This document shows, in pieces, positions 9,335-18,162 of a DNA stretch of 64,000 bases. The stretch spans positions 19,056 to 83,055 of the forward strand of contig JBBDSC010000201.1 of assembly GCA_040905145.1 (NCBI GenBank). The letters are read 5' to 3'. Origin of the DNA: DATGMS01 sp040905145 (lineage in GTDB: Bacteria; Bacteroidota; Bacteroidia; Cytophagales; Cyclobacteriaceae). The notes under the pieces are model-generated. The model did no database searches. It was given only the letters and a program-made list of their open reading frames with translations, and was not told the origin of the DNA. Numbering within the stretch: position 1 is the first letter of the stretch; every line of letters starts with the position of its first letter. The translations under genes and the position numbers were made by a program.

Positions 9335-9568
9335 GAACAAGGCTTGCCAATAACTCCCGGTGCTCTCTCATGCGACTGTAGTGATGCCGCTTTCCTTTAA
9401 CCATCTACATAGTTCATGCAGCTCGTGGGTATAACAGCCGAACTCCCTTACATCATCCCGTTGCTGTTCCATAGCTACAAAATATGATTTGCTGCCTACA
9501 TCTATCCCGGCAGCATTTGGGTTGATGACCTGCATCTTCTCAAAATCCTTTAAAATACGTTTGTTCAT
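9335..9568 (-). mobile_element. IS110-family transposase, N-terminal remnant with in-frame stop
   Basis: The N-terminal DEDD-type catalytic domain is recognised from NPNAAGIDVGSKSYFVAM (first Asp of the active site) and ELCRWLKESGITTVA. The expected continuation MESTGSYWQ is present, but Met is replaced by TGA at 9370-9368. The frame then continues ESTGSYWQALF and fuses directly to the TolC remnant. The serine-bearing C-terminal domain of the transposase is absent, so the element cannot move by itself. IS110 elements lack terminal inverted repeats; none was found here. Confidence 0.75.
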
Positions 9569-9970
9569 AATCTTTAATGATTTAGTACAGTATTCAACAG
9601 GTGGGACTGAAAATTCAAAGTATTCTATACGGGATATCCTGAACCGGATTCACCAGCCATTGTTGCAGATGTTCCAGAACGGGGAACTTTTCCACCCAAC
9701 CAGCATCGAACTCGAACTCTATGGTATCATTTTTACAAACGGTCTTTGATGAATGCGGTATCCAAATTTACAAAAAAAAGTTATTATAACTTTGTTATGC
9801 CCTTTTTTGGCATAGGGGGAATCGAACTCAAGTTAATAATCCACTGTTTTAATTCAATTGCAATTGGAGGAATCCCAAATAATACCCTATAAATATTATA
9901 GGGTTTATTGGTCAATTGGATTTTTAGCTCTACTTTTGGGCATCTGATTGCAAGGCGAAAATGAAGTTCC
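9569..9970. other. Intergenic region with a hairpin before the TSUP gene
   Basis: No credible gene was found in 402 bases. A perfect 9-base hairpin ACCCTATAA-ATA-TTATAGGGT lies at 9884-9904, about 65 bases before the permease start. It could be a leader structure or operator. A plus-strand frame (ends 9749) containing YSIRDILNRIHQPLLQMF has some coding look but no recognised family, and may be another remnant beside the IS110 piece. Confidence 0.35.
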
Positions 9971-10840
9971 ATGGAAAAAATGATTTTGATAATGAAAGAA
10001 AAGCCGCTTTGGCTATTTTATGGTGTCATTGGATTATGTATTCTAGGCTTTATTATAAGTCAGGCATTTTTTAACGTAGAAGCTATTTTGCCGGGAGAAT
10101 ATGAGATGTTTTTTTGGTTTTTATTGGTGGGTCTTGTTGCCCAAACTATTGATGGTGCCCTCGGCATGGCCTATGGGATTACCTCCAATTCGATTTTATT
10201 GGGGATTGGAATTCCACCGGCCTCGGCCAGTGCCTGGGTTCATTTGGCTCAGGTATTTACCTCTTTGGCATCAGGGATCTCCCACTGGTCTTTGGGCAAT
10301 GTAAAGTGGGACCTGGCAAAAAAATTATTGATCCCAGGGGTATTGGGAGCTGTTGTCGGAGCTTATTTTCTTTCCAGCATTGATGGGGAACAGATAAAGC
10401 CCTATGTCGCCGCTTATCTTTTCATCATGGGGATTGTAATCCTTCAGAAAGTGATCAAAAAGAAACGTGCTAAAATTAATCCTGAAGATAAAAGCATTCC
10501 TTATTTAGCATTGGTAGGTGGATTCGCCGATACCACCGGTGGAGGGGGATGGGGCCCTATCGTCAATTCCACTTTGATGAGCAAAGGGCAAACTCCCAGA
10601 TATGCCATAGGTACGGTTAATTTCGTGGAATTTTTTATAGCAGTTGCCGGAGCAGGTACATTCTTTCTGTTTTTGGATGAAATCAGTTGGGCCGCCGTAT
10701 TGGGTTTAATCTTGGGAGGCGTCATAGCTGCTCCATTTGCAGCAGTGGTTTGCAACAAGGTCAAACCCCAATCCATAATGATTATTGTAGGAATATTGAT
10801 CATGGTATTGAGTATCAGGACTTTTTACCTGTCTTTTTAG
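9971..10840 (+). CDS. TSUP (TauE/SafE) family membrane permease
   Basis: 289 residues with about eight hydrophobic segments and two internal halves of the TSUP type. Typical family features are VAQTIDGALGMAYGITSNS near residue 57, ASAWVHLAQVFTSLASG near 85 and the second-half counterpart GGFADTTGGGGWGPIVNS near 178. TSUP proteins move sulfite, sulfonates or other small organosulfur anions. In this sulfatase-rich neighbourhood sulfite/sulfate handling is attractive, but this is inference. Start ATG at 9971; a later Met (MILIMKEKPLW) is also possible. It is transcribed alone, away from the arginase block. Confidence 0.88.
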   Translation: MEKMILIMKEKPLWLFYGVIGLCILGFIISQAFFNVEAILPGEYEMFFWFLLVGLVAQTIDGALGMAYGITSNSILLGIGIPPASASAWVHLAQVFTSLASGISHWSLGNVKWDLAKKLLIPGVLGAVVGAYFLSSIDGEQIKPYVAAYLFIMGIVILQKVIKKKRAKINPEDKSIPYLALVGGFADTTGGGGWGPIVNSTLMSKGQTPRYAIGTVNFVEFFIAVAGAGTFFLFLDEISWAAVLGLILGGVIAAPFAAVVCNKVKPQSIMIIVGILIMVLSIRTFYLSF

Positions 10841-11242
10841 GTTTAAATCACAAAACCCAAAATTCAAATACCAAATAAGTTCCAAATCCGAAATTCAAAG
10901 TTCCAAACCGGTAACAATTTTAATCGCAGGTTTTGAATTTTATATTTTGGTCATTGTTTGTTTTTTATTGTCATTTGGAACTTCTTCGGGATGTCAGAAA
11001 AATCAGCCAAACCCCAATTAATGGGTTGCCAACCAGATACGGGTTTTGTTATATGATAGTCCTGAGTTGACTGACACTAGATACTAATCTTAATTCTTAA
11101 AAAAAAACGACAACATACCCCATCAAATCTATAGAGTATGAATATTGATGGGAAAAAAGTGTTACCTTTGAAATATTATTGGTTACTGACTTCGCAGTTG
11201 TTGACTAATTTTAAAGAATAGGGGAGAGAACAAAAAAACATC
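10841..11242. repeat. Intergenic low-complexity inverted repeat tract
   Basis: No gene in 402 bases. From about 10850 to 10990 the sequence repeats variants of the words AATTCAAA and TTCCAAAT and then their complements. The outermost clear pair is AAGTTCCAAAT (10877-10887) with ATTTGGAACTT (10973-10983). The RNA could fold into a long imperfect hairpin. This may serve as a terminator for the TSUP gene or be a MITE-like insertion. The remaining 250 bases show nothing recognisable. Confidence 0.45.
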
Positions 11243-11719
11243 ATGTCCATAACCGCGTCACCATACATAGAAAATGCTTCCTCAGAGGAGAATTTCACAT
11301 TTCGATCTGTTTCAAGAAATGAAAGAATTGATACGAATTCAATAAGCTTACTGGATTGGATCAGTCAAAATGAAAATATTTACGTTAAGGACCATGCTGT
11401 GTCCAGCCTCGATTCAAAGGGTCTTAAGGAAATCCATTTTAGCTTATCCGGTAAATTGGCAGGATTTTATCCGCTTTTAAGAGGAATTGCAGGCTCTGGT
11501 CAGCCCCAATCCCTATTGCTGAATGCCAACCATGAAGAGAGAAATTTCACTTTACAATTTGATGCCTCATCTGAAGGGGAAGCAAAGAAATACCTATCAA
11601 AGGTTTTGAACATCATAGAGGATGAAGCCCGGTTTAAACAGGTACTAAGAAAAGTAATTGCAAATCAGGAAAAATTCAAATTGGAAGAAAAGCTTCTTTT
11701 CAAAGAATTGTCTACATAG
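11243..11719 (+). CDS. Hypothetical protein, 158 residues
   Basis: I do not recognise this family. It is soluble, with no signal peptide or membrane segment, and mixed charged/hydrophobic. The middle (about 60-120) contains LKEIHFSLSGKLAGFYPLLRG, written here to its 20-residue limit at LKEIHFSLSGKLAGFYPLLR. The C-terminus (from about 120) is strongly helical and lysine-rich. A GGGGA-like ribosome site (AGGGGAGAG) lies 15 bases before the ATG, and a strong terminator follows, so it is probably a genuine single-gene transcript. Function unknown. Confidence 0.7.
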   Translation: MSITASPYIENASSEENFTFRSVSRNERIDTNSISLLDWISQNENIYVKDHAVSSLDSKGLKEIHFSLSGKLAGFYPLLRGIAGSGQPQSLLLNANHEERNFTLQFDASSEGEAKKYLSKVLNIIEDEARFKQVLRKVIANQEKFKLEEKLLFKELST

Positions 11720-11735
11720 CCTGAATTTACACCAT

Positions 11736-11778
11736 AAATCAAAAAGACTTCCTTACTAAAAGGAAGTCTTTTTGATTT
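11736..11778 (+). terminator. Strong intrinsic terminator hairpin
   Basis: A perfect 19-base stem with arms at 11736-11754 and 11760-11778 and a 5-base ACTAA loop. The stem core is GACTTCCTT / AAGGAAGTC flanked by A- and T-runs, so it can work on both strands. It lies 16 bases after the stop of the 158-residue gene and about 60 bases before the arginine decarboxylase gene, isolating the two. Confidence 0.85.
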
Positions 11779-11840
11779 ATCAATAATAAATGTAAATTTT
11801 GGACTTTCAACTTTTGTGAAAACTGATCCAGCTACTGATA

Positions 11841-13235
11841 ATGAATAAATACATTGATTTAATCCAGCAGACTTTTGATTTTCCTACGAAGGAATTAAAA
11901 GTAGAAAATAATGAATTGTATTTCAATGGGGTTAATATGATGGAAATCATCGATACTTATGGTACGCCCCTGAAGTTGACGTATTTGCCCAAGATTAGTG
12001 AAAGTATTCAAAATGCCAAAACCTATTTCAATAATGCCATCCAGGCGCATGATTATAAAGGTAGTTATACTTATTGTTACTGTACCAAATCTTCTCATTT
12101 CAGCTTTGTATTGGATGAAGCTTTGAACAACGACATCCATATAGAAACCTCCTCTACCTTTGATATTCCCTTGGTCCGAAAGCTCTACGAAAAAGGTAAA
12201 ATATCCAAGCAGACCTATATTGTCTGCAATGGATTTAAAAGAGAATTGTACAAGCAGAATATTACAGATTTATTGAATGATGGATTTGTGAACTGTATAC
12301 CTATATTGGATAACCTTACCGAAATAGATTATTATTTGGAGCATGTTAAAGGGCCTTTTCAGGTAGGTATTAGGATTGCCTCCGATGAGGAGCCGACATT
12401 TGGCTTTTACACTTCAAGATTGGGGGTGAGGTATAGGGATATCATTGATCTGTACATGACAAAGATCAAGGATAATCCCAAAGTAAGCATGAAAATGCTC
12501 CATTTTTTTATTAATTCCGGTATCCGGGATACGGCCTACTATTGGTCAGAGTTGACGAGGTTTATTCAAAAATACGTGGACTTAAAGAAGGAATGTCCTG
12601 AATTGGACACCATGGATATTGGAGGGGGATGGCCGATCAAGACCAATGTGTTCTTTGATTACGATTATCAGTACATGGCGGATCAGATCATCAAAAACAT
12701 TAAATGGATGTGTGCCAAGAACCATACGGTAGAACCTGACATCTTTACGGAATTCGGGAGTTATACTGTTGGAGAAAGTGGGGCAGTGCTTTATTCGGTG
12801 CTTGGCGAAAAACTCCAGAATGACAAAGAGCTTTGGTATATGATCGATGGTTCCTTTATTACCCAATTGCCGGACAGCTGGGGGTTGAACCAGAAGTATA
12901 TCATGCTGGCAATAAACAACTGGAATGAAGAATACCATAATATTTCCCTCGGCGGGCTCACCTGCGATAGCATGGATTATTATAACTCAGAAGCCCATCA
13001 ATTCAATATTTATTTGCCTAAAATAGAGGAGACTAAAAAGCAATATATAGGTTTCTTTCATACAGGGGCTTATCAGGAATCCATAGGAGGCTATGGAGGG
13101 ATCCAACATTGCCTGATCCCCGCCCCCAAACATATCATTATTGATAGAAATAAAGACGGGTCAATTTGCCATAGGGTTTTTGCACCGGAACAGTCCAAGG
13201 AGAATATGTTGAAAATTTTGGGATACGATGATTAG
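11841..13235 (+). CDS. speA: Arginine decarboxylase, fold-III PLP type (Bacteroidota SpeA)
   Basis: 464 residues, matching the short SpeA form common in Bacteroidota. It decarboxylates arginine to agmatine for polyamine synthesis. The alanine-racemase-like barrel begins with TYGTPLKLTYLPK near 38 and YCYCTKSSHFSFV near 75, where the PLP-lysine lies. A glycine-rich PLP phosphate loop follows at MDIGGGWPIKT near 253, and C-terminal substrate residues include GGLTCDSMDYYN near 372, whose Cys is catalytic in this fold. The gene follows a strong terminator. Substrate choice (arginine rather than diaminopimelate or ornithine) rests on the whole-sequence look. Confidence 0.88.
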   Translation: MNKYIDLIQQTFDFPTKELKVENNELYFNGVNMMEIIDTYGTPLKLTYLPKISESIQNAKTYFNNAIQAHDYKGSYTYCYCTKSSHFSFVLDEALNNDIHIETSSTFDIPLVRKLYEKGKISKQTYIVCNGFKRELYKQNITDLLNDGFVNCIPILDNLTEIDYYLEHVKGPFQVGIRIASDEEPTFGFYTSRLGVRYRDIIDLYMTKIKDNPKVSMKMLHFFINSGIRDTAYYWSELTRFIQKYVDLKKECPELDTMDIGGGWPIKTNVFFDYDYQYMADQIIKNIKWMCAKNHTVEPDIFTEFGSYTVGESGAVLYSVLGEKLQNDKELWYMIDGSFITQLPDSWGLNQKYIMLAINNWNEEYHNISLGGLTCDSMDYYNSEAHQFNIYLPKIEETKKQYIGFFHTGAYQESIGGYGGIQHCLIPAPKHIIIDRNKDGSICHRVFAPEQSKENMLKILGYDD

Positions 13236-13820
13236 TGGGCAAAGAATATTGAAGCTGTAAGAAAAGACCGAAGGAATTATGAATTATGAGTTAAGAATTA
13301 TTATAATTTCTAATTCATCATTAATAATTTCATGAATTGTGAATTTTACCCGATTTTGATCCGCTGTAGATCAAGTCGACGACTTGATTTTACTGGATTT
13401 GGGTAATACGAAAAAGATCGCTTAGAAGAATCCGTGGACAGTAAGGTATTATTAACCTGGGGCAGGATAGTGCAGGATGCAAAAAAGATTTGAATAGCCT
13501 TAATTCATAGAATGTTTTGTCATTAATGAGAATGATTTAAAACAACCAAAAACTTTTGACTTGGTTACCAAGGTATATCACTTCACGGAACTACACGAAT
13601 TTGAATTCCCAAAGATAGAGGTTGAGCATACATGACTTTTAAAAGTGTGGGATGGAAGTTTGGAGGATGATTATGATAAGCACCTCAATTCTCATTACCT
13701 TTCAATCCATTGTTAATCCTTAAATAGCGGAGCGCAAAGAGAAATTGCGGGGGTTGCGGTGTTACCGTGGTGTGAATTTTTGCGATCATGGTGTTTGCTT
13801 ATGTTAATTAAAATTTAACT
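13236..13820. other. Long intergenic region before the sulfatase run
   Basis: No gene was seen in 585 bases. Three structured pieces are present. 13275-13347 is a low-complexity tract built from AATTATGA-like words and their complements. ATCAAGTCG-A-CGACTTGAT is a perfect hairpin near 13372-13390. The odd palindrome CTTGGT-T-ACCAAG at 13560-13572 lies 250 bases before the first sulfatase and could be an operator. The final 200 bases are presumably the promoter and leader of the sulfatase genes. Confidence 0.4.
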
Positions 13821-15422
13821 ATGAAAAACTTCCTCTATACCTCATTACTGGGGCTCCTTTGTCTGCTGTTTTCCATTTCTTGTTCACCAAATGAAAAGGA
13901 AACAAAGGAAACTCAAAGGCCGAATATACTATTTGCCATAGCTGATGATGCTTCCTTTCCCCATATGGGTGCTTATGGTACCAGCTGGGTAACGACTCCT
14001 GCTTTTGACAGAGTGGCCAGGGAAGGTGTTCTGTTTATGCGCGCTTATACCCCCAATGCCAAATGCGCCCCTTCGAGGGCATGTATCCTGACCGGCAGAA
14101 ACACATGGCAGTTGGAAGAAGCAGCCAACCATAGTCCCGATTTCCCTGCCAAATTCACCACTTATGTAGAGGCGCTAACCAAACAGGGCTACCACACAGG
14201 CCATACGGCAAAAGGATGGGCGCCCGGAAATCCCGGAGAAGTGGACGGAAAAAAGAGGGAGCTTACGGGCACGGCTTTTAATAAGCATACGACGACAGCA
14301 CCCACCAATGCCATTAATAAAAATGATTATGCGGCAAACTTCGAGGATTTCCTGGACCAAAAGCCGGAAGGGAAGCCATTTTCTTTCTGGTATGGTTCCA
14401 CAGAGCCACATCGTGCTTATGAGTTCCGCTCCGGAATAGAAAAAGGAGGGAAGAAACTGGAGGATATCGACAAAGTGCCTGGTTTTTGGCCAGACAATGA
14501 TACGATTAGAGCGGATATGTTGGATTACGCCTATGAGATAGAGTATTTCGACCAGCATCTGCAGGAAATGCTGGATATTCTTGAAGAACGCGGCGAGTTG
14601 GAAAATACCATAGTGGTGGTGACGGCAGATAACGGGATGCCCTTTCCCCGGATTAAGGGTCAGGAATATGAATATTCCAATCATTTGCCGCTGGCCATCA
14701 TGTGGCCTGCCGGTATTAAAAACCCAGGGCGTAAAGTTGATGATTTTGTCAGCTTTATTGATTTTTCCCCTACCTTTCTGGAAGTAGCCCAAATCTCGGT
14801 AGAAGAGGCCAACATGCAGCCCATCACCGGGCAGAGCTTGACGGATATCTTATACAGCGATAAATCAGGAACGGTGAACCCTGACAGGAATGCGGTGGTG
14901 ATAGGGAAAGAACGGCATGATGTGGGAAGGCCAAATGATTGGGGTTACCCTATAAGGGGAATAGTGACCGATGAGTACATTTACCTGCATAACTTCGAAT
15001 CCGAACGTTGGCCGGCAGGGAACCCGGAGACCGGATATCTTAATACCGATGGCAGTCCTACAAAAACTTTTATTCTAAATGATAGGAGGGAAACAGGGTC
15101 AAGACAATATTGGGGGCCGTCCTTTGGCAAAAGGCCACAGGAAGAGCTGTATCAAATCAGCAAGGATCCGGAATGTATGAATAATTTGGCCCTGCACCCG
15201 GAATACCGGGCGGTCAAAGAGGAATTGAAGGAAAGTCTGTTTGCGGAGCTCAGGGAACAGCAGGATCCCAGGATGTTTGGAAAAGGGCATATTTTTGATG
15301 AGTATGAATATGCCGGGGCCGCCTCAAAGAACTTTTATGATCGCTATATGAACGGAGAAGAGATGAAGGCAGGGTGGGTAAATGAAACGGATTTTGAAAA
15401 GGATTTTGACAAAAGTGAATAA
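13821..15422 (+). CDS. S1-family sulfatase lipoprotein (sulfatase 1)
   Basis: 533 residues. A lipoprotein signal ends at LFSISC with lipobox Cys21. The alkaline-phosphatase-like sulfatase domain starts NILFAIADDAS, where Asp42-Asp43 bind calcium. The formylglycine site is Cys82 in CAPSRACILTGR, so it needs modification by a maturase not seen in this window. Further active-site pieces are TAKGWAP near 133, STEPHRAYEF near 195 and VTADNGMPFP near 269. The family removes sulfate esters or N-sulfate groups; this one resembles the heparan N-sulfatase/choline-sulfatase-like branch, but substrate is not readable. First gene of six consecutive sulfatases. Confidence 0.92.
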   Translation: MKNFLYTSLLGLLCLLFSISCSPNEKETKETQRPNILFAIADDASFPHMGAYGTSWVTTPAFDRVAREGVLFMRAYTPNAKCAPSRACILTGRNTWQLEEAANHSPDFPAKFTTYVEALTKQGYHTGHTAKGWAPGNPGEVDGKKRELTGTAFNKHTTTAPTNAINKNDYAANFEDFLDQKPEGKPFSFWYGSTEPHRAYEFRSGIEKGGKKLEDIDKVPGFWPDNDTIRADMLDYAYEIEYFDQHLQEMLDILEERGELENTIVVVTADNGMPFPRIKGQEYEYSNHLPLAIMWPAGIKNPGRKVDDFVSFIDFSPTFLEVAQISVEEANMQPITGQSLTDILYSDKSGTVNPDRNAVVIGKERHDVGRPNDWGYPIRGIVTDEYIYLHNFESERWPAGNPETGYLNTDGSPTKTFILNDRRETGSRQYWGPSFGKRPQEELYQISKDPECMNNLALHPEYRAVKEELKESLFAELREQQDPRMFGKGHIFDEYEYAGAASKNFYDRYMNGEEMKAGWVNETDFEKDFDKSE

Positions 15423-15424
15423 AA

Positions 15425-15952
15425 ATGGGTCTTGTTGCGGAAAATATTACGCCTTACCAGTTTCGCCTGGATAGGGGCAACTATCCTTTAGAGACAATTT
15501 ATGAGGCAGCTTCTTTATCAGGTAAACGAGGGGAGGAAATAGCCGAACAACAGGTGCAGCTTTTGCAAAGCCAGCATAAAATTATCCGCTATTGGGCCGC
15601 CATAGGCTTAAGATCCCAAAGCCAGGATGTCTTAAGATCTTATAAGGAACAACTTATATCGGCTATGGAGGATCCTTATCCTCCTGTGGTGATTACGGCT
15701 TCGGCTATTGCTTATGATCTATTTAAGGATAAGACAGCCGAAGAAAACCTGAAAAAGTATTGTGCGGATGGCAACAAAGATCTGGCATTGATGGCCATTA
15801 ATTACCTGTTATATGTAAATGATCAAAAACCTTTTATAGAAACAATAAAGGAAGTCTATTATGGAGAGGAAATAAGCTATGAGGTTTCTGCTGCCAGTAA
15901 GGACTTTTTGGGAAGTTTAGGATTTATTCCCAATAATTTTGAGCATAGATAG
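15425..15952 (+). CDS. HEAT-repeat ORF resembling the C-terminal domain of a sulfatase
   Basis: 175 residues without signal peptide or catalytic domain. It is similar to the C-terminal extension of the next sulfatase: both share KIIRYWAAIGL / PVIRYWAAVGF and the same order of short helical repeats. The ATG lies two bases after the stop of sulfatase 1 in another frame and has no clear ribosome site of its own, so it would rely on coupling. It may be a separately translated accessory domain or the tail of a deleted or frameshifted sulfatase. As an independent protein it would stay in the cytoplasm, which makes the remnant explanation more likely. Confidence 0.6.
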   Translation: MGLVAENITPYQFRLDRGNYPLETIYEAASLSGKRGEEIAEQQVQLLQSQHKIIRYWAAIGLRSQSQDVLRSYKEQLISAMEDPYPPVVITASAIAYDLFKDKTAEENLKKYCADGNKDLALMAINYLLYVNDQKPFIETIKEVYYGEEISYEVSAASKDFLGSLGFIPNNFEHR

Positions 15953-16079
15953 GCGCAAGAAAACCTTGCAAAGCAGTGATATGCAAAACACGGATCATTG
16001 GCGGTGAAGAAACCACACTTTACCTGAACACTAAATTTAGATCAGATTGATATTTGGTTTAGTTTAAATAAAAGCGATT

Positions 16080-17906
16080 ATGAAAATAAAATATTCTCTT
16101 ATTTTTCTGCTAGGAATCTTTTCTTTCCACGGAATAGCCCAACAGGAAAAAAAACCTCCAAATATTCTATGGATCGTCAGTGAGGACAACAGCCCTTTTA
16201 TAGGTGCCTACGGGGATGAGTTCGCCACCACCCCAAATATAGATCGGCTGGCTAAGAAAAGCGTGCTGTATGAAAACGCATTTGCTACTGCACCTGTTTG
16301 TGCACCTGCACGTTCTACATTGATTACCGGGGTTTATCCTACTTCTATGGGTACTGAGCACATGCGAAGTACCTATCCTATCCCTTCCAAAATACGGTTC
16401 TTTCCCCAATATTTGAGGGAAGGGGGATATTATACTTCCAATAATGCGAAGAAAGATTATAATACTATTGATCAACCTGAAGCTTGGGATGAATCCAGTA
16501 ACACGGCTACCTACAAGAACAGAAAGCCCGGGCAACCCTTCTTTGCGGTGTTCAATATAGGGATCTCCCATGAAAGTTCCCTTCATAAGCCGGTTGATAA
16601 ACTGCGCCATGATCCTGAGAAAATACCCATCGCCCCATATCACCCCTCTGCCCCTGAAATGAAGCATGACTGGGCACAATACTATGATAAGATGGAGGAC
16701 ATGGATGCCCGTGTGGGGGAAATCCTCCAGGAATTAGAGGATGCCGGCCTGGCAGAAAGTACCATCGTCTTTTATTACAGTGATCATGGAGGCGTGCTGG
16801 GAAGAAGCAAAAGGTTTATGTATGAATCCGGTCTTCATATTCCGCTCATTATTCATTTTCCGGAAATGTATCAAGACCTGGAACCTGTAAAAGCCGGAAA
16901 TTCAACCGATAGGATGGTCACCTTTGTTGATTTTGCTCCTACCGTATTAAGTCTTGCGGGCTTATCCATACCAGAATATATGCAGGGCCAGGCTTTTTTA
17001 GGTGATCAAAAAGCAGTACCAAGGGAATATGCTTTTGCTTTTAGGGGAAGAATGGATGAAAGGATAGACATGGTTCGTTCTGTAAGAGATAAAAAATACC
17101 GGTATGTGCGCAACTATATGCCGCATAAAATTTATGCCCAGTACATCGAATATCTTTGGAGAGCCCCCTCCATGCGCTCCTGGGAAAAAGCTTTTCAAGA
17201 AGGGAAGTTAAATGAAGTGCAATCCAGGTTTTGGAAGGAAAAGCCTGTGGAGGAACTTTACGATGTATCGGAGGATCCTCACAACATTAATAATTTGGCC
17301 CTGGATCCTGAATATAAAGGTGTTTTGAATCGGATGCGAAAAGCCAACAGGGGTTGGATTCAGGAAGTTAAAGATTTAGGCTTTATACCGGAAGCCATGA
17401 TCCTTGAAAAAGTGAAAACAACCACCATGTATGAGTATGCGAGAAGCGGTGAATATGATTTGGAAAAGATTGTAGAAACAGCTGAAATGGCTTCATTGGG
17501 CGAGGTTAAATTTACAGACCAATTAATTCAGAAACTTAATGATCCAGATCCTGTGATCCGTTACTGGGCCGCCGTAGGATTCACCATATTAGGGAAAGAG
17601 GCGCAAGCTGCCCAAAAGGAATTAATGAAAGCATTGGATGATCCTCAAGTAGCTGTGCGTGTAGCAGCCGCAGAGGCTTTATATGGGTTAGGAGAAACTG
17701 AACCGGCCTTGGAAGCATTAACTGAAGCATTACAGGTCAATAATAAAATGGGTAGGGTGCAAGCGCTCAATGTACTGGAGACCATGGAAGAAGATGCCAT
17801 CCCAGCATTGGCTGAAATCAAAAAATTAGTTACCAGAGACCAACAGAATCAAGATTATGATATAAGAGCTGCAAACAGATTGGTAGAAAAATTGGAGGGA
17901 AGTTAA
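16080..17906 (+). CDS. S1-family sulfatase with C-terminal HEAT repeats (sulfatase 2)
   Basis: 608 residues. A Sec signal ends near HGIAQ (about 21). The catalytic domain opens NILWIVSEDNSPF, has its formylglycine Cys74 in CAPARSTLITG, the HESSLH segment near 165 and YYSDHGGVLGRSKRF near 235. From about 440 a HEAT-repeat region follows (PVIRYWAAVGF, then VAVRVAAAEALYGLG), which probably mediates protein or glycan contacts. It is secreted or periplasmic and co-directional with the other sulfatases. The HEAT fusion is known in this family. The preceding ORF is a detached version of the same C-terminal domain. Confidence 0.92.
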   Translation: MKIKYSLIFLLGIFSFHGIAQQEKKPPNILWIVSEDNSPFIGAYGDEFATTPNIDRLAKKSVLYENAFATAPVCAPARSTLITGVYPTSMGTEHMRSTYPIPSKIRFFPQYLREGGYYTSNNAKKDYNTIDQPEAWDESSNTATYKNRKPGQPFFAVFNIGISHESSLHKPVDKLRHDPEKIPIAPYHPSAPEMKHDWAQYYDKMEDMDARVGEILQELEDAGLAESTIVFYYSDHGGVLGRSKRFMYESGLHIPLIIHFPEMYQDLEPVKAGNSTDRMVTFVDFAPTVLSLAGLSIPEYMQGQAFLGDQKAVPREYAFAFRGRMDERIDMVRSVRDKKYRYVRNYMPHKIYAQYIEYLWRAPSMRSWEKAFQEGKLNEVQSRFWKEKPVEELYDVSEDPHNINNLALDPEYKGVLNRMRKANRGWIQEVKDLGFIPEAMILEKVKTTTMYEYARSGEYDLEKIVETAEMASLGEVKFTDQLIQKLNDPDPVIRYWAAVGFTILGKEAQAAQKELMKALDDPQVAVRVAAAEALYGLGETEPALEALTEALQVNNKMGRVQALNVLETMEEDAIPALAEIKKLVTRDQQNQDYDIRAANRLVEKLEGS

Positions 17907-18015
17907 ATGGCCACAAAGATACGAAGGCACATAATTTTGGAGAAAAAAGCTGTCGATTAACTCGGTCAAAAAGAAGATTTGGTTTCATTGTATAAAATAA
18001 GCAATATTGCTATGG

Positions 18016-18115
18016 NNNNNNNNNNNNNNNNNNNNNNNNNNNNNNNNNNNNNNNNNNNNNNNNNNNNNNNNNNNNNNNNNNNNNNNNNNNNNNNNNNNNN
18101 NNNNNNNNNNNNNNN
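18016..18115. other. Assembly gap (100 N)
   Basis: Exactly 100 unknown bases, a placeholder for a gap of unknown size. It lies 47 bases upstream of the chosen start of sulfatase 3, so the upstream promoter and possibly other sequence are missing. Confidence 0.99.
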
Positions 18116-18162
18116 TAGCGGCAAAAGCAGATAATGATCATGCAACATTTAATAGATTCACT

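Noticed and set aside
9795..9830. Possible tRNA 3-prime end on the minus strand (TTCGATTCC-like text)
   Set aside because: The flanks of the presumed T-loop do not pair, and no acceptor or anticodon arm was found.
10850..13347. CRISPR array in the repeated intergenic tracts
   Set aside because: Repeats are degenerate words without equal spacers, and no cas gene is present.
18007..18162. N-terminal extension of sulfatase 3 through the gap
   Set aside because: It reads through 100 unknown bases, and a full lipoprotein signal starts at 18163.
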